64,000 nucleotides of DNA from Nymphaea colorata. Taxonomy: Eukaryota > Streptophyta > Magnoliopsida > Nymphaeales > Nymphaeaceae. Location of the stretch: NCBI RefSeq assembly GCF_008831285.2, contig NC_045145.1, positions 1,178,001-1,242,000 on the forward strand, read 5' to 3'. The notes beneath the pieces were generated by a model. The model did not search any database, was not told where the DNA came from, and saw nothing but the letters and a program-made list of their open reading frames with translations. A program made the position numbers and the translations under genes. This document shows, piece by piece, positions 47,575 through 59,468 of the stretch. Position 1 is the stretch's first letter. Each line of letters starts with the position of its first letter.

Positions 47575-47743
47575 CGCAAATCAGCAAAAAAACAAAATTT
47601 GAAAATTCAAATTTTCTTTCAGAAAAATGAACTAAAGAATATAAAAATTGATTAATAATAAAGAAAAAAGCTTTGATAACTAGTAAGAAATGCATAACGA
47701 AACAACATGTCGAGTTGACAACCTTCGATCTCATTCATCAACG
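47575..47743. repeat. Direct repeat, partner at 62960-63140
   Basis: Shared words include tttctttcagaaaaatgaac, aataaagaaaaaag and ctagtaagaaatgcataacg followed by aaacaac. The partner stops matching at the beginning of the receptor-kinase tail, so the flank of relic C was copied without the gene. Confidence 0.8.
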
Positions 47744-48090
47744 ATTGTAGACTCCCTTGAACATGACAGCCCTATCTCCATGATTATCACCAACAGATCA
47801 TTCCAAGCAGCTGATCTTTCAGTTGCAGTACCATTGCTTTCCTTCATAAGATGGCCAACAAACACTCTAGGACCAACTGTTGTTAGAAACTTGGCTCTCT
47901 CTTTCATGTCCATTCTTACAATTGTAGACTCCCTTGAACATGACAGCCCTATCTCCATGATCATCACCAACAGATCATTCCAAGCAGCTGATCTTTCAGT
48001 TGCAGTACCATTGCTTTACTTCAGAAGATGGCCAACAAACACTCTAGGACCAACTGTTGTTAGAAACTTGGCTCTCTCTTTCTCTCACTC
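47744..48090 (-). pseudogene. Receptor kinase relic C: kinase C-terminal tail, tandemly duplicated
   Basis: The minus strand encodes NGTATERSAAWNDLLVIIME, then IGLSCSRES, which matches the C-terminal kinase tail of the gene at 27015 (TPTERSAAMNVLL...IMEIGLSCSR). The block occurs twice, at 47744-47920 and 47921 to about 48090, with a period of 177 bp and only about five differences. The upstream kinase lobes are missing. The high similarity of the two halves implies that the duplication is younger than the gene's decay. Confidence 0.88.
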
Positions 48091-49330
48091 TTTCTTAACA
48101 CACCAAGAAAATTGAATCAGAAGAAAAGAAAGACATAGTAAGAACACAAAGATTTTACGTGGTTTGAAAACAACGTTTTTTTACGTCCACACAAAGCTAT
48201 TTCCACTATCAGAAAAAAATAACAAAGTACAAGCTTAAATGCTGAACAAAGCTATTTCCACAAAATAAAAAATTACATAAATACTCTTACAGAAATTAGG
48301 GAAGGCTATCAAGTATGGATCAGACTCAACACTCCAACAGATGTCACTAAAGCCATTTTGTTTTCAAAAATTTTTGAAGGGGCCAAAATGATTTTCTTTT
48401 TCTTTTTCTTGACTGCCAAAGAGTAACTTAATTTACATTTCTCAAAATCTGGGAGGGTACACTGAACTCACGATAACCAAAGTGAATTCAAATATGTATA
48501 AATATCCAATCCGATACGGATTCAGTTATACAAAATGTCCAATTGATTCAGATTCAGAAACACAAAATATCCAATCAGACCCAGATCGGACTTAGTTTTA
48601 AATAATATTCTATATTCAATGCTCATATATTTTGTAAATCAGTGAGATTCAGTTCAAATTTTGGATTCAGATTCAAATATAAAAATAGGATGAGAAAAAA
48701 ATGGATTTAGATCAGATTCAAATTATGAAATCTGATTTTGGATGAGGAAAAAAATTACATTCGGATCAGATTCAGATTGTGGAATCTGATTTCAGTTCAA
48801 ATTTGGATATGACTTTTTTTTCACTTGTTTCGGAGCTCAAAACCGACATATGGTTAATAATATATTTTATTTCAAATATTTTTCATTTTTATTTTTTGTA
48901 TTTAGGTCCATTGATTTTCAAGAAAAATATGGTCAGTCTTCTCTGGAGTCATCCCAACTTCTCCAAGGGTATGGGTGACAACTGTTCACGTTGTTCTTAA
49001 TGAGCAGGTAGCCGAATAACTTCAACTTTTGCCGGTGGCCCAGCAATACCCAAAATTGCGTACGTACCAGCATGCTGGAGCTTGTGAACATTGAGAAATA
49101 GTTCCATATTTGGGTTGTGGCCTTTTGGATATGAGTAATTACTTAAAACTAAATCTGAACTGAATACGTATCCGATGCGATACTTATATACATCAGAATC
49201 TGAATCTGAATCCAGTCGGATGTTATTTCTTAATCAGAGATTAATTTTTTTCTCATATCTGTTTTTTTTTTTTGAACGGTTCAATTAGACATGTGATCAG
49301 GATGGAAAATGACATTTAAAGTATATCCAT
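48091..49330. repeat. Copy of a GATTCAGATT-rich dispersed element
   Basis: From about 48480 the sequence is full of ccgatccgaac, gattcagattcaga and tcagattcaaat words. It is related to 51840-52232 and 58340-59215 in the same orientation, including aataggatgagaaaaa and tggtcagtcttctctggagt-like segments. No coding function: short matching open frames (48779-49000 here, 58742-59017 there) reflect shared repeat ancestry. Confidence 0.75.
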
Positions 49331-49549
49331 CTTACCAAGTGAATGACGAGGCAGTTCCAATTCTTTTGCTTACGATACATGGAAAGGCATGATATCTAGA
49401 TAAAGAGGTAGAAAGAGAGAGAGAACATATAATTTTGTGACAAATTGTAAATGATTTTGGCAAAAATTGTCAAAAACAATAAAGGAATACAGAAAACGTA
49501 TAAGAGAGAGGGAGGAAGGGGTGGTGAGACTCAAAAGAGGAGTTCGAGT
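49331..49549. repeat. Inverted dispersed repeat, partner at 34027-34250
   Basis: Reverse complement of the segment in front of the PMD region. Here it lies directly downstream (minus-strand sense) of the coding-like block that ends at 49572, with the border near 49550. Confidence 0.8.
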
Positions 49550-49571
49550 TGGTAAGGCAATGTTGGTCAAG

Positions 49572-50204
49572 CTAGTGTGCCTGATAAGGCTCGGACGCCC
49601 CTTTAAGCCAAATCTCCCTTCGAGTGGGATCCGTTAGAGCCACAAAGACGGGTAGCCTTCGCTTGTTGCAGGCCACATCAGCATTGGGATTGATAACCGC
49701 ATCCACCATGGCCTCGAATTCCTCCGTCTCAGGCATTATCTTCTTTTCCTCTTCGCTTGGCATCACTCCCTCAGGTGTGCTTAATCCTTGAGTGCTCACC
49801 TTAGGTCTGCTGACCTGCCCAAATGCAGAAGGCACAAATCAATTCTTTGAAAACGTCACCGGTTTCATAATTTGTCGCGAAGTATGAATGGTTATCATGC
49901 TTCAGTAGGCCTAGTAACAACAGTGTTTTCTTAAACCATACTTCGGGCTTGTTCCTCTGAGGCACCGGCCGCAGCTCCTGCTTCCCGTGTGCAAGCTGCA
50001 ACCACATAGGCGTGAGAATGAACTATTAGAACCACATATCACATATGCTAGTGCAGATATAACTAAGCAAATGCATGCACACTCTACCAGCCTCCAATGG
50101 AAGAAGTGTTAAAACATGGAAAAAAAAACTGAAGCATGTACCTGGTTGTGGTTGGGCATCTTGATGCCTACATCCACGGGAAAGGGAGCGCTCTCTTTAT
50201 TCAT
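49572..50204 (-). CDS. Unrecognised two- or three-exon gene
   Basis: Exon 1 (50142-50204) starts with ATG and encodes MNKESAPFPVDVGIKMPNHN plus Gln, ending at GTACAT. An acceptor at 49996 (gtggttgcag) begins a block encoding LAHGKQELRPVPQRNKPEVW, then FKKTLLLLGLLKHDNHSYFA. A further block, in a different frame after another good acceptor (gcatttgggcag), encodes VSTQGLSTPEGVMPSEEEKK, ending RREIWLKGASEPYQAH and a stop at 49572. A TATA box lies about 38 bp upstream of the ATG. Composition and splice signals look genuine, yet I recognise no family. The join between the last two blocks is unclear, either a hidden intron or a frameshift. The downstream border coincides with an inverted repeat shared with the PMD retroelement, so it could belong to a mobile element. 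Confidence 0.5.
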
Positions 50205-50232
50205 TCTCTGATGTTCTTGAGAGAAGATGGAC

Positions 50233-50249
50233 TCTCAATATATAGAGAA
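50233..50249 (-). promoter_or_regulatory. TATA box of the minus-strand gene
   Basis: The minus strand reads TTCTCTATATATTGAGA, with TATATATT at 50239-50246. It lies 35-42 bp before the first ATG at 50204, which leaves only a very short leader. A second weak TATA is not seen nearby. Confidence 0.5.
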
Positions 50250-50643
50250 CAGGCCAGACCATTTTAGGTAAGATAATTACGCAAATCCTGGGTGATAAAC
50301 AAAGTGTCAAGAAAAAAGGGATTAGATCTCTTGTCAAAATCTGTTATTGTTATGCAGACAATTTTTTTTGAGAACCCAAAAAAAAATGAACATTTATCTA
50401 TTTCAGCATAAACAGAATTTTAGACCAATTAAAATCGACGAGACATTCACCATATAATAGCAAGAGGAAGAAAGTCGTGTGGCACTGACAACTTAAAGAA
50501 ACAAATTGAAATATTCATTGTGCCTTTATTTAATTTCTTCCAAATTGTAATTGGGAAGCAGCCTTTAGCTTTTTTAGAGATAGAAATTGTGTATTATCAT
50601 GGTCATGTATACCAAAAATCTTGTAAGCCATAACCTTTTTTTT

Positions 50644-50743
50644 TACTATATATGTTGGTCAAAGGAACAATAAAAACAAGTTCTCTCCAGCTTTATCTTT
50701 CACGCTTTCTCTGTTTTCTTCTCTTTTCTCATGGTATCAGAGC
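50644..50743 (+). mobile_element. End of a copia-type LTR with primer binding site
   Basis: TGGTATCAGAGC at 50732-50743 is an exact match to the plant tRNA-Met primer binding site. It directly follows a CT-rich stretch ending ...ctca, as in 5' LTRs of many Ty1/copia elements. The upstream part (tatatatgttggtcaaagga) looks like a U5/R region. The LTR start was not located. No gag or pol follows, so only a 5' fragment remains; a possible leader continues to about 51180. Confidence 0.65.
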
Positions 50744-51521
50744 AAAACGAGAGAGGAAAATCGACTGCTCCCTTCCGTTGACTCCAAAAAATCCAATCTT
50801 TTGTAGAGAGGTTCTTCAGACACCTGGAATTGGAATAATCTTCAGACAACAAATCAGTGCCGGCCTTCCTCTCTGCAGCCTGATACACCTTCGTCTCCAG
50901 CAAATTTTCAGGGTCGACTGAATTTCTCTGCTGCGGATGTCAATGACGAGCCCATTGCAGATCCTCACGAATCATATCCAGAAATCTCCTCTCGGCAGCT
51001 CCTGTTCACAGCCTACAAGTTCAGCTGGACAGCAGGTTCTCTCAACCCTTCACTGAGTCACAAACTCAGGCAGTCATATTTGCTTCTGTTCAAAGGCTTT
51101 GGCTTCTTCTCTGATTTAAGATGGCAAAAGAGCGTCTCCAGCGGAGGAAAGAGGGAGGAAACAGAATTAGGGGCTGTCAGACTGTAATGAGGTGGTTTTT
51201 TTTTTGGACGCGCTTTGAGCTATTTCTCTGTTTTATCTGAGGAGAGCTTGACGGTGATATTCTTATTATCGAAGCAGAAATTCGTGAAGCCTGCTCCGTT
51301 CGTGTCGTACGAACACCACCGAGTCGAGATTCATCGAAGATCTTAAGGGCATCTTTCCTCTTTCAAACTTGGGTAATTTGGCACGTGGACCATTGACTTG
51401 AGTGCTGGGGGTAACTTGGGTATTCGATTTATTGACTTAGCATGAGGAAGAACAACTTATGCAAGACAAGTTCCACGGACAAATTGTCACCATTCTGAGG
51501 TCAGTTCTTCAATGCATAGAT
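50744..51521. other. Retroelement leader and spacer
   Basis: Beyond the primer binding site one frame is open from about 50880 to 51187 (PSSPANFQGRLNFSAADVND and onward). It has no gag motif. The rest shows nothing recognisable. Confidence 0.4.
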
Positions 51522-52232
51522 AAATGGTTTGCTCAAGTTCAATCAAATCAATTTTATGAAACCCAAACTTGACTTGTTTATAATCGTGAGTTTTGAGTTA
51601 AGCTTGAGCTTAACAGAGAAAATTTGAGTCGAGCTTGAGTTGGCTTTACTCGTTTTACAGCTCTATCCACTTGACACACACAAATGGACTCGTCCCCTGT
51701 TTATAATGGTGAAACATGTCAGTTGGAGTGGGAAGCATCAACCTAAGTCGATATGTCTGATTTAAATTGACTGTCCAAGCTAACTGCTCCAAAAACATTT
51801 GCATGAAGAAAAGAAATTTACTAATCAACTAAAAAATCAGATAGGATTTGAAATTAAGAAATGACATCCGATTAGATTTAGATTCAAATATGCATAAATA
51901 TCTGAACGGATTCAGATTTAGTTATATAAAAATATCCAGTCGAATTCAGATTCACATTCCAATACACGAAAGTATCCGATCAGAACCAGACGGGACTTAA
52001 TTTAAATAAAAATTCTATATTCAATGCTAGTCTGTAAATCAGCCAGATTCAGTTCAAAATATAGATTCAGATTCAAATTCAAATATGAAGATAAAAATAG
52101 GAATCGGGTTGGATTCTTATTGTGACATCTGATTTCATATTCAGAATATGATGAGAAAAATGGATTTAGATCAGATTCAAATTATGAAATCTGAGTTTGG
52201 TCAGTTTTGGATAGGAAAAAAATCAGATTCAT
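51522..52232. repeat. Segmental duplication, partner at 58017-58728
   Basis: About 710 bp match in the same orientation, from caagttcaatcaaatcaatt through gttttacagctctatccac and gtcagttggagtgggaagc to the GATTCAGATT-rich part. Similarity by eye exceeds 90% with a few indels. It includes the right-hand end of the small inverted-repeat element seen complete at 57810-58158, so the duplication copied an older insertion. Confidence 0.88.
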
Positions 52233-55115
52233 AAGAACTTAGTACCCAAGATTATAATTGTTAACTTCATAAGGACTTATTATGCAAGATAATTGGGTAA
52301 TGCATCTTCCCATTTTCACGAAATAAATTACATAATTTATAACTATATTAATGTTAGCTTTGCAATATTTTCCAATAGTCCTGCTGTCAATAATGGTATA
52401 TGTCTGTTTATATGTGTATTTATAATCGTTGCCACCACGAAGTGTGATTTGTCACAGTCCCGTTTGTTGATGAGAACGAGTGACCAGACCGAGTCAAGGT
52501 CATTTACTGCTAGCAAGGCCGCCTGAACCCACTTTGCAGCTCAACTAATCCTTAACCGAGAACAAGCCAATGGATGGCGCAGCTTGTGCTCGAAAGGTTC
52601 GGACTACCAACTTCTAATTTCATTGATAAGATGTTGACCTTAACAAATCCCCATTAATATTGGACTCGTTCAAAAAGATGGGCACGTACACCGCTGGTTC
52701 ATACCTATCCGTTTATAAATGTGTCACAAATTCATGAAACACAGTGTTAAGACCTTTGGTTCATATCTTAATGTATCTTAATACAGTCTATTATACGCAT
52801 GCCATCTGTTTGACTTTTAAAAGGCTCTCTCCTCATAGTTAGACCTGGGTGTCGGGCTGGGTCGCCACCGGGTACCTGGTACCGGGCCTGGTCGGGCCCG
52901 GTGGTTTGGCCTGCCCCGCCTGATTTATAACAAAAAAATATTTTTTAAATTATAAAATAAATTTTTTAATATCAAATATATTTTAAATAATAAAGTGAAA
53001 CGTGCCTTCAACATTGTCTGCTAGCCTTTCAATTGGGACAACTGAAGCGTGCAGCATATAAAGCCCATGGGATTGGAACGTCAACACTTTGAAGATATTA
53101 GAAGATTCCAACGCCATATTCTCTTTCCTTACTTTGTCAGTCACATAGCCAAGCAAGCTTTGTGAGTTATTTGTGCTTCGGTTCAGAGCTTTTTCAGGTC
53201 AATCATTTATGCATTGGCTTTTTGGAAGCATTGTTTGGTCAAGATTTTCTGCACGGAAGAATGAAGCATGCACCGACAAAGATGCCTGCAGTTGTCGGCA
53301 AAGACAACAACTTATTTTATTTCTGAGAGGTTTGCGAAGGAATATTTCAAATGATGAGCTGAGTTAATCAGGATTTACGAATTAATTGAGCACTTTCCAA
53401 GGAATTGTCCAGGATGAGTTTCAAGGTTTCTATCTTACATCTAAGATAGGAGAGATTTCAAAACTGAACGACCTTTGGTATCCGATCAGAGGTTTGCCCA
53501 CCGAGCTTCTTGGATCGCTTGAGAATAGAAAAGTTAGAAGTGAAGGCTAGGATGAGCGATGATCTGATCGTTCGAGATCAAAGAGCAAACAGACGACCAA
53601 AGGGACAAAGTCTTACCATGCACGGGATCAGAATATCATGGAACAAAGTCTTACGATCAGAATATTTGTTTAGATATGATCAAATTCATGAGATCTTATT
53701 TTGGCAACTGAATTGTGTATAATTTACTAAAAGCAACGTTTTTATGTGAATATGACTCCAAACTTTAACTGTTGGCTAGGGACTTTCACTTCTGCAACTA
53801 TGATCACCTCTTTGCTCTTCCATCCTATCTTCCATGAAGGAATCGGTCTGCAAGGAAGCAGAACAAAACCAGATATCATCGTCAATTTTGTCTATACCCT
53901 TCTCGACCTTCTGTTCGGTGGTCAACTCGACCTGGTGTTTCCTTATGAATTTCTTAATAGATATAAAAATATTTGTATTCTTAATTAGTTTTTATATTCT
54001 TCCATTCATTTTTCCCTTTTTTTTTGCTGATTTGCATCGAAATCATTTACACTATTGAATTGGCCGGTTCACCAAATTGGCAGCATACATTGTCGACTTG
54101 ATTTAGAAACCGGTTCTTATGACACAACGATCAGACCATGAGGCAGCATTGAATGTTTGATTGCTTCAAAAATAAGGTAGGGAACATCTGGGCGTACGTT
54201 GTTTGTATTGGAATATATGGAGACTAGTTCTTGGGTTTCACAAGAGGAGTCGAGATCAAGTCGGCTCATATGTTGCTGCTTCAATCTCGAGAAGAGCTTT
54301 ACCGAGCTCGACTGGTTCAAGCTAAATAAAATTTTTATTCATAATTAATTTTTATATATATTATTCCATTCAATTTTCCAAAAATTGACAAATATATATA
54401 TAATATATTTTTATATGTATTTCATTCCATGAATTGAGAACCGGAGTGCAGAGCTTCTTTTGCTGCCCCCTTTTTTCGACCGTCACTCCTTCAATCACCA
54501 CTCTGTGCTACTTTTCTTGCCTTTACTACTATCAGATTTTAAACACAGGCATACAATAGACACTAACATTTTGAAGGCAAGAGTGAGAGTCGTTATTGTT
54601 GTAATGGAAAGGGGTTGTGGTTGTTCATAATGAAGGACGACACCGGACGCCTAGTAGTGGACTCTGTTTCCCCTTTTTCCTGCCTCAGTTTGACATCGAT
54701 TAAGTATGGATGTCATCTTCCGTCGGTTCTCCCTATAGCACTCTGGCAATAGCTTGGAAACTGCATCGATTCCATAAAAATACTGGCAATTTAGGAACCC
54801 TAATCCAGATTGGCACACCCATATTCTCCTCAATCGATAAAGAGCATCTTGGATCCCATCTACTGCCAACCATCACTCTTCCACCCAGTTTCCATTCTCC
54901 CCTTCTAAAAACTACCCTGAGTTCGTCCTCACTCTGAACCCTTACAAGGAAAGCATCCCTCCCTAAGAAAGAGAACTTAGGGTTTGCAACTGGAATGTAT
55001 TTACTTAAATAATCTTATCGCCTTGAACAATTATCAAGCTGCTTTTGTATCTTCTCTTCCACAAATATTTGCGTTTTTTTTTTTTGGTTAAATTCAAGTT
55101 GTTGGAAGAGTCCTA
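52233..55115. other. Spacer with possible element ends; no recognised gene
   Basis: A GC-rich patch at 52845-52925 (tgtcgggctgggtcgccacc, then tggtcgggcccggtgg) looks like the subterminal region of a hAT-like element, but no partner end was found. Around 53170-53520 there are open pieces with weak LRR-like phrasing (IGEISKLNDLW, LPTELLGSLEN) that could be another receptor-kinase scrap. I cannot support that further. The rest is AT-rich. Confidence 0.35.
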
Positions 55116-56315
55116 AGTCTGGTGCTCATGAAAAGTAAGTGATGTCGCTTGTTGTTTTCCACACTCGGTGTCTACGGCACGACCACAGATCGCCGCAGAT
55201 CACATCAATGGGACTTTTTTTTAATTCCACATCCAGCACCTTGCTTGGCACACAAGATTACATCAACAAGACTTTTTCTTCACAACCCTTAACAACATAT
55301 TTCCAATGTCATGTTCTTCTCTTCTTGCCTTCTCTTATCTTCTTGCCACTTTTTAGCTTTTTTTCTTTTGGGTTTTTCAATTGAATGGCCTGCACTGCAT
55401 TTAGTAGACCGGGCCTGTTGGTAGGGCTGCACGACGGATCGACTCAGCTCAAACATCTTGTGCTCAAGGTCGAGCTCGAGTCAAACTCTTTATAGCAAGC
55501 TCGAGCTCGAGCCGACTAGACAAAATCAAGCTCAACATCAACTCGTTTAACTCACTTAACTTGTTCAGGCGTTAACTCATATAAGCATTAACTCGTGTAA
55601 CTTATGTAAGTGTTAAGGTTGCGTAAGCATTATTTCGTGTAAGTGTTTAACTCATGTAACTTGCGAAAATTTGTTTTTATCCTCAAAGTTTAAACCAGTG
55701 AATCGGTGAACTGGTTTTCGCAATATTATATAGAATACTGGTGTGAGTCGAGTAGAGTATAAATGAGTTGTGTTCCTGAAACTCAAACTCGATTCACACC
55801 GGTACTCTATAATATTTGCCAAAACCGGTTCACTGAATCACTGGTTTTAACTTTGAGGGAAAAACAAATTTTCATATCTTATACGAGTTAATGCTTACAC
55901 AAGTTAACGCCTAAACGAGTTAAATGGGTTAAACGAGTCTAGTTCGAGCTTGATTTTCTGTAGTCGAGTCGAGCTTGATCATGTTATAAGGAGCTTGACT
56001 CAAGTTTGAGCTGAGCTCAAGCTCAAGTTTTTTGAGTTGAATCAAGCGTGAGCTGGCTAATCTCAGGTCCTACTTGTGAAGAAAAAGTCCTACGAATATG
56101 AATATGTTGAAAACTGGCAAGGAATTATGTTTTTAAGGGTTGTGAAGAAAAAGTCTTGTTAATGTAATCTTGGGTGCCAACTAGGTTGCTGGATGTGGAA
56201 ATAAGAAGTCCTGCAAATTAGAAAAAGTCTCATTGATGTGATCTGCGGCCGTGCCGTAGACACCGACTGTGGAAAACAACAAGCGATATCACTTGCTTTT
56301 CATGAGCACCAGACT
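55116..56315. mobile_element. Fold-back element: 1.2-kb imperfect palindrome
   Basis: The outer arms, agtctggtgctcatgaaaag at 55116 and its reverse complement ending at 56315, pair over about 190 bp (to 55310 and from 56130). The inner arms (about 55430-55745 and 55770-56060) pair again through ctcgagctcgag-, cgttaactcatataagcatt- and ccagtgaatcggtgaactgg-type segments. Only one arm has the 110-bp pyrimidine-rich stretch at 55310-55425. The centre lies near 55760. The inner arms begin tagggctgcacgacggatcg, a hAT-like start. It is non-coding and would form a very long hairpin in DNA or RNA. Confidence 0.8.
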
Positions 56316-57809
56316 CATTTTTTTAAAAGTTAACAGTAGAAAAGCTAGCTCTTTTTGATAAATCCTGTTTCACTTTTTATTTGGCTTACTAATCAACTGA
56401 TCAATTGGTCAAAGCAGGTAATTTTAAACAGTCGAAGAAAGAAACAGAATTTTGACAGAAGTCATTAAGAATGTCTTCAAGCTATGCAGAATTTGCCAAG
56501 TCAATTTTTAAGATATGCAGTTCATTAGCTGATTTATTCATGCCATCTCTTATTGTTAGATGTCATATGCAAAGTCTGGATGATGCGAAATGTACATGAC
56601 CTTGAAATTTGACGATTGAAAGCTCCAATCTGATCACATTTTATTTCACTACAGAAATGACATTTGGAAAACTTAAGAATGTAGGAAAACAATCAAAATT
56701 TCAAATCTCAAAGACTGATTGAAATGTTCCCATGCAAAGGTTCTTAATTTTTGTCTCCTACATATGGGCCTAGTTGTTTCCAAGTATCAGACGATAAGGG
56801 CAACGATCAAGAACACAAATTCATCAGAGGAAAAAGAACAATCCAAAGTATTCTGTAAGAGAGGAAGCCCTGGTACAGGTTGAGTCTTTCGATTCCGACG
56901 ATGGAAACAATAGGCATGATGTAGGAAGAAGCTGATGAGACTATACAAAAGAATGAGGAATGAAATCATAATCCAAGCCGACCCTGAAACAGAGCCTCAG
57001 GGGATTGATCGCATTCCCAGTCAGCCTTAAAGGGAATTGATTACAAGTTAGCACTCCATATCAGAGTGGAGTCAGAAATTTTCTTTAAACTTCAACCTTT
57101 AAAGAACACTCTAAGTTTAAATTTCAATCTTTAAGGGGTACTTATATGCAAATAAAGTAAATTTGATAGGCCAGTGTGCCTACAACATTACTCCGCCACT
57201 GCATCAGCCCAATTGGAAGTCTTCTCTTAAATTTGGTAGTCTATTATAGCTTTCATGGATGAATGGTCCCAAAATGCACCTTTGAGACACTTTTATCCAG
57301 CATATGAGGGTGTATCTGTGACACTCAACTCTTTTATCTTTTTGCATTTTATTAAATTTTTGAAATACCAATATGGATCAGACCAAAGTTCTTGCGTACG
57401 CTAATACCTTGTCCTCGATGGAGCATTATAGACACCCAATCCAACCCAAACCGATGGATGGGATGGATGGAATTCCAAGAATATAATATGTTGTCACAAA
57501 AGTACATCTCCACAAACAAACAGGCGACTAAGTTTTACAGTTTGAGGATACACAGGATTATCACCACTTTGAGGTCAGTTGGATGAAGGGAATATCTTAT
57601 AGGAGAATGATCTCATTATATCCTTTTGAGGGAAGAAGCCACCCAAGAGTTTAAACATTCAGCACGAAAAGGCTCGGATACAGTGATGGGGCAAACCATT
57701 CAACACGAGTGAGTGCTGTCAAAATTAAAACTAAGAAGTGAATCAGTAACACTTGCACATGCCATGAGCTGACTACACAGGGACCTCACACCACTTCAGC
57801 ACACACTTG
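56316..57809. other. Spacer without a recognised gene
   Basis: Nothing recognisable on either strand; open frames are under 70 codons and lack motifs. Confidence 0.4.
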
Positions 57810-58158
57810 TAGGGCTGTATACGGGCCGAGTCAAAATTGAGCTTGTTCAGCTTGGCTCAAGTTTGAGTTCAGCTATGCAAGGTCAGCTTGAACTCCATGC
57901 GATAGACCTAGCCACAGCTCGAGCATGACTCTTTTAAGCTCGTTCACCGACTCCCCATTTGACCTGATTTCTTTTTTGGTTTTAAGTTTGAAAATTTTCA
58001 AAAGAAGGCCTGGAATAATGGTTTACTCAAGTTCAATCAAATCAATTTTATGAAACTCGAACTTGACTTGTTTATAATCATGCCTTTTGATTAAGCTTGA
58101 GCTTAACAGAGCAAATACGAGTCGAGCTTGAGTTGGCTCGACTCGTTTTACAGCTCTA
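57810..58158. mobile_element. Small hAT-like MITE
   Basis: The left end reads tagggctgtatacgggccga and the right end reverse-complements to tagagctgtaaaacgagtcg, followed inward on both sides by gctcgag/gagcttg words. Length is 349 bp and the element is non-coding. The flanking octamers cacacttg and tccacatg match at five of eight positions, so a target duplication is only weakly supported. Confidence 0.5.
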
Positions 58159-59215
58159 TCCACATGACACACACAAATGGACTAGTCCCCTGTTTATAAT
58201 GGTGAAACATGTCAGTTGGAGTGGGGAAGCTTCAACCTAAGGATGTCAATATGTCTGATTTGAATTGAATGTCCAAGCCAACTGCTCCAAAAACATTTGG
58301 ATGAAGAAAAGAAATTTACTAATCAACTAAAAAATCAGATAGGATTTGAAATTAAGAACTGACATCCGATTAGATTTAGATTCATATATGCATAAACATC
58401 CAAACGGATTCAGATTTAGTTATATAAAAATATTCAATCGAATTCAGATTCACATTCCAATATACAAAAGTATCCTATCAGAACCAGATGGGACTTAATT
58501 TAAATAAAAAGTATACATTCAATGCTCTTAACAGTTTGTAAATCAGCCAGATTTAGTTCAAAATATGGATTCAGATTCAAATTCGTATATGAATATAAAA
58601 ATAGGATTCAGGCCGGATTCTGATTGTGACATCTGATTTCAGATTCAGATTAGGATGAAAAAAATGGATTTAGATCAGATTCAAATTATGAAATCTGATT
58701 TCAGATGAGAAAAAAAAATAGATTCAGATGAGATTCAGATTGTGGAATCTGATTTCGGATTCAAATTTGGATATGACTTTTTTTTCATTTGTTTGGGAGC
58801 TCAACATCGACGGACAGTTAATAATATATTTTATTTGAATCCGATTCATTGGGTATCCCATCCATCCTTGCAGATTTTCCCACTTTTCAAACATTTTTCA
58901 TTTTTATTTTTTGTATTTAGGTCCATCGATTTTTTAAGAAAAACAAGGTCAGCCGTTCTCTCGAGTCCTCCCAACTCCTCCAAGAGTATCGGTGACGACT
59001 GTTCACGATGTTCTTAATGAGAAGGTTGTGGAATATTACTTGAGCTTTTCCAAGAGTACACCCAAAATTGCGTAACGTACCAGCATGCTGGAGCTTGTGG
59101 ACATTCAGAAATGGTTCAATATTTGGGTGGCGGCCTTTTCGATATGAGTAATTACTGAAAACTAAATCTAAACTGAATCAGTATCCGATCCGATACTTAT
59201 ATATATCAAAATGGT
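58017..59215. repeat. Second copy of the segmental duplication and GATTCAGATT-rich element
   Basis: 58017-58728 pairs with 51522-52232. 58742-59215 pairs with 48782-49205 (tggatatgactttttttcat-type, tttgtatttaggtccatcga). A possible terminal pair brackets part of it: aaggatgtcaatatgtctga at 58245 and, reversed, gctgtcaatggatatatgg ending near 59232. It resembles a shorter member of the same element family as 59469-62700. Confidence 0.75.
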
Positions 59216-59306
59216 TCCATATATCCATTGACAGCGCTAACTCCATAAAGCCACGTGTTCAGACGGGTCATAGTTATTTACGCTCATGTCCCACTTGTGT
59301 ATATAT

Positions 59307-59354
<48 letters not shown>

Positions 59355-59468
59355 GCAGAGAGATTAAAAACCTTTAAATGCAGAAGAAATTTATTTTGAT
59401 TGGATTTGAAGCATCAAAGGTAAAAAAGGGCAACACCATCGCCAATGTTCCCATAGCCTAGCCCTTGC

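Noticed and set aside
48779-49000. Open frame sharing its end with 58742-59017, at first sight a conserved small protein
   Set aside because: Both lie within copies of the same dispersed repeat. The middle parts differ by indels that change frame, so similarity reflects DNA duplication rather than protein conservation.
53170-53600. Possible further LRR-kinase fragment (IGEISKLNDLW, LPTELLGSLEN)
   Set aside because: Only two short phrases fit, in frames with stops, and no kinase or LRRNT segment is adjacent; this is not enough to call.
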